Source of the DNA: an uncultured Proteiniphilum sp.
GTDB taxonomy: Bacteria; Bacteroidota; Bacteroidia; Bacteroidales; Dysgonomonadaceae
DNA length: 64,000 bases
Assembly: GCA_927407015.1 (NCBI GenBank)
Contig: CAKMJT010000016.1
Coordinates: 62,001-126,000, forward strand
Reading direction: 5' to 3'
Both the position numbers and the translations under genes were made by a program. Below, one piece after another: positions 61,238-64,000 of this stretch. Every line of letters begins with the position of its first letter. Within the stretch, counting starts at the first letter, position 1. The notes beneath the pieces are model-generated. The model had not been told where the DNA came from. It ran no database searches and worked only from the letters and a program-made list of their open reading frames with translations.

Positions 61238-62905
61238 TTATACATAACCATGCTCATGTATATTGCCTACTGCACGGCCGGAGGGATCTGCATTTTTCCG
61301 GAAAGCCTCGTCCCATTCCAGTGCTACCGGTGTACTGCAGGCTACCGACGGTACCGACGGTACACATTGTGCCGCACTGTCTGAAGGGAACAACTCGGAA
61401 TAGATCGAGCGATAGACGTACTCTTCCTTAGTCATCGGCGGATTGATCGGAAAGCGATGGTGCACGCTGGCCATCTGCTCATCAGTCACTTTCTGGCTGG
61501 CGATAGTCTTGAGCGTGTCGATCCAGTTGTAGCCCACACCGTCTGAGAACTGCTCTTTCTGGCGCCATGCCACCTCAGCAGGCAGGTAATCCTCAAACGC
61601 CTGCCGGAGGATATGTTTCTCGATCCTGCCGTTGCCGGCCATCTTATCTTTCGGGTTGAGGCGCATGGCCACATCCAGAAACTCCTTGTCGAGGAAGGGC
61701 ACACGCCCCTCCACACCCCATGACGCGAGCGATTTATTGGCACGGAGGCAGTCATACTGATGCAGTTTGCTCAGTTTTCGCACCGTTTCCTTGTGGAACT
61801 CTTCCGCATTGGGCGCCTTATGGAAGTAGAGGTAACCGCCAAAGATCTCATCGGCCCCTTCACCGGAGAGCACCATCTTCACCCCCATCGATTTGATATA
61901 GCGGGCAATCAGGTACATGGGCGTGCTGGCACGTACCGTCGTCACATCGTAGGTCTCTATATGATAGATCACATCGCGGATGGCATCCAGCCCTTCCTGG
62001 ATGGAGTATTGCAATTCGTGATGGATGGATCCGATATGCGCGGCTACCTTCCTGGCTGCTTTCAGATCGGGTGAACCCTCCAGACCGATGGCGAAGGAGT
62101 GCAGTTGCGGCCACCAGGCATCCTCCCTGTTGTCTGTCTCCACCCGTTTGGCAGCAAACTTCTTCGCCACGGCCGAGATAATGGACGAATCCAGTCCTCC
62201 GGAAAGCAATACACCGTAGGGCACATCACTCATCAGCTGCCGCTGTACCGCATCTTCCATTGCCTGTCTCAGGGTGTCAATATCCGACACGTTCTCTTTC
62301 ACGTTCTCATATTCCATCCAGTCGCGTACATACCATTTCGTCATTTTTTCATCGGGACTGTAGTAATAATGGCCCGGCAGGAACTCTTCAATTTTATTGC
62401 AGATGCCCTCCAACGCTTTCAATTCCGATGCCACGTAGTAGGCACCATCCTGATCCCATCCCTGATAGAGGGGGATGATACCGATATGATCGCGACCTAT
62501 CAGGAAGAGATCTTTCTCCATATCGTACAGGGCGAATGCGAAAATGCCGTTCAGGTCCTCCAGGAATCCGGCTCCCTTGTCGCGATACAGCGCCAGGATC
62601 ACTTCGCAATCCGATTGGGTGAGAAATTCGTAACTCTTTTCGTACCGTTTCCGGATCTCCCTGTGGTTATAGATCTCACCATTCACCGCCAGCACCAGCT
62701 TCCTGTCTTTGCTGAAGAGCGGCTGTTTGCCGGAAGCAGGATCGACGATCGAGAGGCGTTCATGCGCCAGTATGGCATTGGGGCTGGTGAAGATGCCGGA
62801 CCAGTCCGGACCGCGGTGACGCAGTTTCTTTGACATCTTCAACACTTGAGGACGCAATTGCTCCTCCGGTTTTTTCACATTGAATGTACAAACGATTCCA
62901 CACAT
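61238..62905 (-). CDS. asnB: Asparagine synthase B (glutamine-hydrolysing)
   Basis: A 555-residue cytoplasmic enzyme making asparagine from aspartate, glutamine and ATP. The protein begins Met-Cys-Gly-Ile-Val, so Cys2 becomes the N-terminal glutaminase nucleophile after Met removal. The glutaminase domain (about 2-200) has Arg-His-Arg-Gly-Pro-Asp and Ala-Val-Asn-Gly-Glu-Ile-Tyr-Asn. The synthetase domain has the PP-loop Ser-Gly-Gly-Leu-Asp-Ser-Ser and Gly-Glu-Gly-Ala-Asp-Glu-Ile-Phe-Gly-Gly-Tyr. Length matches Escherichia coli AsnB. It is followed by a terminator hairpin and separated by a low-complexity repeat from the glutamate synthase gene upstream, a common nitrogen-metabolism pairing in Bacteroidales. 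Confidence 0.97.
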   Translation of the reverse strand: MCGIVCTFNVKKPEEQLRPQVLKMSKKLRHRGPDWSGIFTSPNAILAHERLSIVDPASGKQPLFSKDRKLVLAVNGEIYNHREIRKRYEKSYEFLTQSDCEVILALYRDKGAGFLEDLNGIFAFALYDMEKDLFLIGRDHIGIIPLYQGWDQDGAYYVASELKALEGICNKIEEFLPGHYYYSPDEKMTKWYVRDWMEYENVKENVSDIDTLRQAMEDAVQRQLMSDVPYGVLLSGGLDSSIISAVAKKFAAKRVETDNREDAWWPQLHSFAIGLEGSPDLKAARKVAAHIGSIHHELQYSIQEGLDAIRDVIYHIETYDVTTVRASTPMYLIARYIKSMGVKMVLSGEGADEIFGGYLYFHKAPNAEEFHKETVRKLSKLHQYDCLRANKSLASWGVEGRVPFLDKEFLDVAMRLNPKDKMAGNGRIEKHILRQAFEDYLPAEVAWRQKEQFSDGVGYNWIDTLKTIASQKVTDEQMASVHHRFPINPPMTKEEYVYRSIYSELFPSDSAAQCVPSVPSVACSTPVALEWDEAFRKNADPSGRAVGNIHEHGYV

Positions 62906-62927
62906 ATTGGGTTGATTTGTTGAATTG

Positions 62928-63000
62928 TTGATGCGCTGATTGTCGATTTGCTGATGCTTTGATTGATGCGCTGATTGACGTATTGTTTGATTCGTTGATT
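62928..63000. repeat. Short imperfect repeats between gltD and asnB
   Basis: The spacer is built of repeated TTGAT-type units. A 15-base unit, TTGATGCGCTGATTG, occurs exactly at 62928-62942 and 62963-62977 (35 bases apart), with shorter variants between and after. This looks like a slippage-prone simple repeat. It could alter the gltD-asnB spacing among strains; no function is evident. Confidence 0.65.
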
Positions 63001-63030
63001 TTTCGATTTCATTATTGAATCATCACATCA

Positions 63031-64000
63031 TCACATTAATTTCCGGTGAATATCTTCCGCCGCTTTCCTGCCCGAAGCGATGGCCTTCACCACCAGAGTG
63101 GCACCCATCATGGCGTCGCCGGTAGCGAACACTTTATCGACGCTGCTGCTGTGTTGCTTGTCTACAGCCACATTGCCCCGCACGTCGTAGGTTATACCCA
63201 GCTCGTTGAGTAATCCCTCGTGCACAGGGTGGACGAACCCCAGTGCCAGCAGCACCAGATCGGCTTTCAGTGTCTCTGTATTTCCGGTAGAAACCATCGT
63301 GAACCGTCCATTTTCGTCCTTATCCCAGCGGATCTCTTCCACCACCACCTCTTTCACCTCGCCGTTCTCACCACGAAATGCCAGGGTGTTCAACAACCAG
63401 CGGCGTTCACAACCCTCTTCGTGCGAAGAGGAGGTCTTCAGCACCTGCGGAAAGGGATTGGGCCATGGTGTAGACGGATTTTTACCCACCGGTGGTTTGG
63501 GCATGATTTCGATCTGTGTCACGCTTTTGGCTCCCTGTCTTATCGAGGTGCCCACGCAGTCGGAACCGGTGTCGCCTCCGCCAATCACCAGTACCTGTTT
63601 ATCCTTTGCTGATATCCTTTCGGCATCCGCAGATTCTTCGCCCTGAAGAATACGTATCTCCTGCGATAGAAAATCCATGGCGAAGTGAATTCCTTTCAGT
63701 TCCCTTCCCTCGGGAGTGATATCTCTCGGTTTCCCTGCACCCACCGCCAGACAAATGGCATCATACTCAGCCATGATCTGGCGCCCCGGTATATCCCTGC
63801 CGATTTCGGTATTGTTGACAAACTCTATTCCTTCCTCCATGAGCAATGACAGCCGGCGATCGATGATGTGTTTGCTCAGTTTGAAGTTGGGAATGCCGTA
63901 CCGGAGCAATCCGCCCGGACGGTTGTCTTTCTCAAAAACCGTCACATGATGACCTTTGCTGTTCAGCTGCTGGGCGGCAGCCAGTCCTGCCGGTCCTGAG
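63031..64000 (-). CDS. gltD: Glutamate synthase [NADPH] small subunit, 5' end beyond the window
   Basis: The visible 322 codons are the C-terminal part of GltD, the FAD/NADPH-dependent subunit that feeds electrons to the glutamine-dependent GltB. The frame is open to the window edge and includes the FAD-binding Ser-Gly-Pro-Ala-Gly-Leu-Ala-Ala-Ala with Val-Thr-Val-Phe-Glu-Lys and Pro-Gly-Gly-Leu-Leu-Arg-Tyr-Gly-Ile-Pro, the NADPH motif Val-Ile-Gly-Gly-Gly-Asp-Thr-Gly-Ser-Asp-Cys, and the C-terminal Ala-Thr-Gly-Asp-Ala FAD signature. The apparent first residue at 63945 is an internal GTG; the real start lies to the right. The N-terminal iron-sulfur domain is outside the window. Lies upstream of asnB on the same strand. 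Confidence 0.95.
   Translation of the reverse strand, partial: SGPAGLAAAQQLNSKGHHVTVFEKDNRPGGLLRYGIPNFKLSKHIIDRRLSLLMEEGIEFVNNTEIGRDIPGRQIMAEYDAICLAVGAGKPRDITPEGRELKGIHFAMDFLSQEIRILQGEESADAERISAKDKQVLVIGGGDTGSDCVGTSIRQGAKSVTQIEIMPKPPVGKNPSTPWPNPFPQVLKTSSSHEEGCERRWLLNTLAFRGENGEVKEVVVEEIRWDKDENGRFTMVSTGNTETLKADLVLLALGFVHPVHEGLLNELGITYDVRGNVAVDKQHSSSVDKVFATGDAMMGATLVVKAIASGRKAAEDIHRKLM

Noticed and set aside
62928-63000. Regularly repeated units suggesting a CRISPR array
   Set aside because: Units are short and imperfect, spacers are themselves repeats, and no cas genes are nearby; it is simple-sequence DNA.

Overview
The window comes from a member of the Bacteroidota. It carries three SusC/SusD pairs, three hybrid two-component (HTCS) regulators, lipoprotein-rich glycoside hydrolase operons, and promoter boxes of the Bacteroidota type TAnnTTTG. 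A Bacteroidales genus such as Proteiniphilum, Petrimonas or Dysgonomonas would fit, but that is a guess from gene style. Almost all of the window is devoted to degrading L-arabinose- and galactose-containing plant polysaccharides.

Region 1 (about 208-28611, minus strand) is an arabinan / L-arabinose utilisation locus. In transcription order it holds an HTCS regulator, a surface glycan-binding lipoprotein, SusC, SusD, a GH43 endo-arabinanase lipoprotein, a GH97 enzyme, a GH51 arabinofuranosidase, the catabolic genes araD and araA, a second GH43 endo-arabinanase, araB, a GH51 enzyme with a degenerate GH43-like N-terminal propeller, and a GH127/GH146-GH43 fusion. The last gene is broken: about 106 codons and the reading frame are lost near its 3' end. 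The gene set resembles the Bacteroides thetaiotaomicron arabinan locus, but with araBDA interleaved among the hydrolase genes. Arabinan is bound and cut at the surface, imported by SusCD, trimmed in the periplasm to L-arabinose, then converted via L-ribulose to D-xylulose-5-phosphate.

Region 2 (about 29046-60785) reads as a composite locus for type II arabinogalactan (arabinogalactan-protein glycan). Two modules share one layout: a susC-susD operon divergent from an HTCS gene, whose 3' end converges at a 14 bp gap on an enzyme gene. Module A is susC-susD-DUF3823 plus HTCS2, facing an operon for a GH105-GH43-GH16 three-enzyme polypeptide, a GH2 enzyme and a tandem GH43. Module B is susC-susD plus HTCS3, facing a BNR_4 propeller protein (possible rhamnose-glucuronate cap enzyme) and a sodium/solute symporter.

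Region 3 (61238-64000) is housekeeping nitrogen metabolism: asparagine synthase B and the small subunit of glutamate synthase, the latter cut by the window edge. No rRNA, tRNA, CRISPR array, insertion sequence or phage gene was seen. Regulatory structure is rich: several strong hairpins lie at transcript ends or between genes, one hairpin sits between susD and the first enzyme gene, a duplicated ~75 bp leader lies upstream of two consecutive genes, and TAnnTTTG boxes precede several operons.
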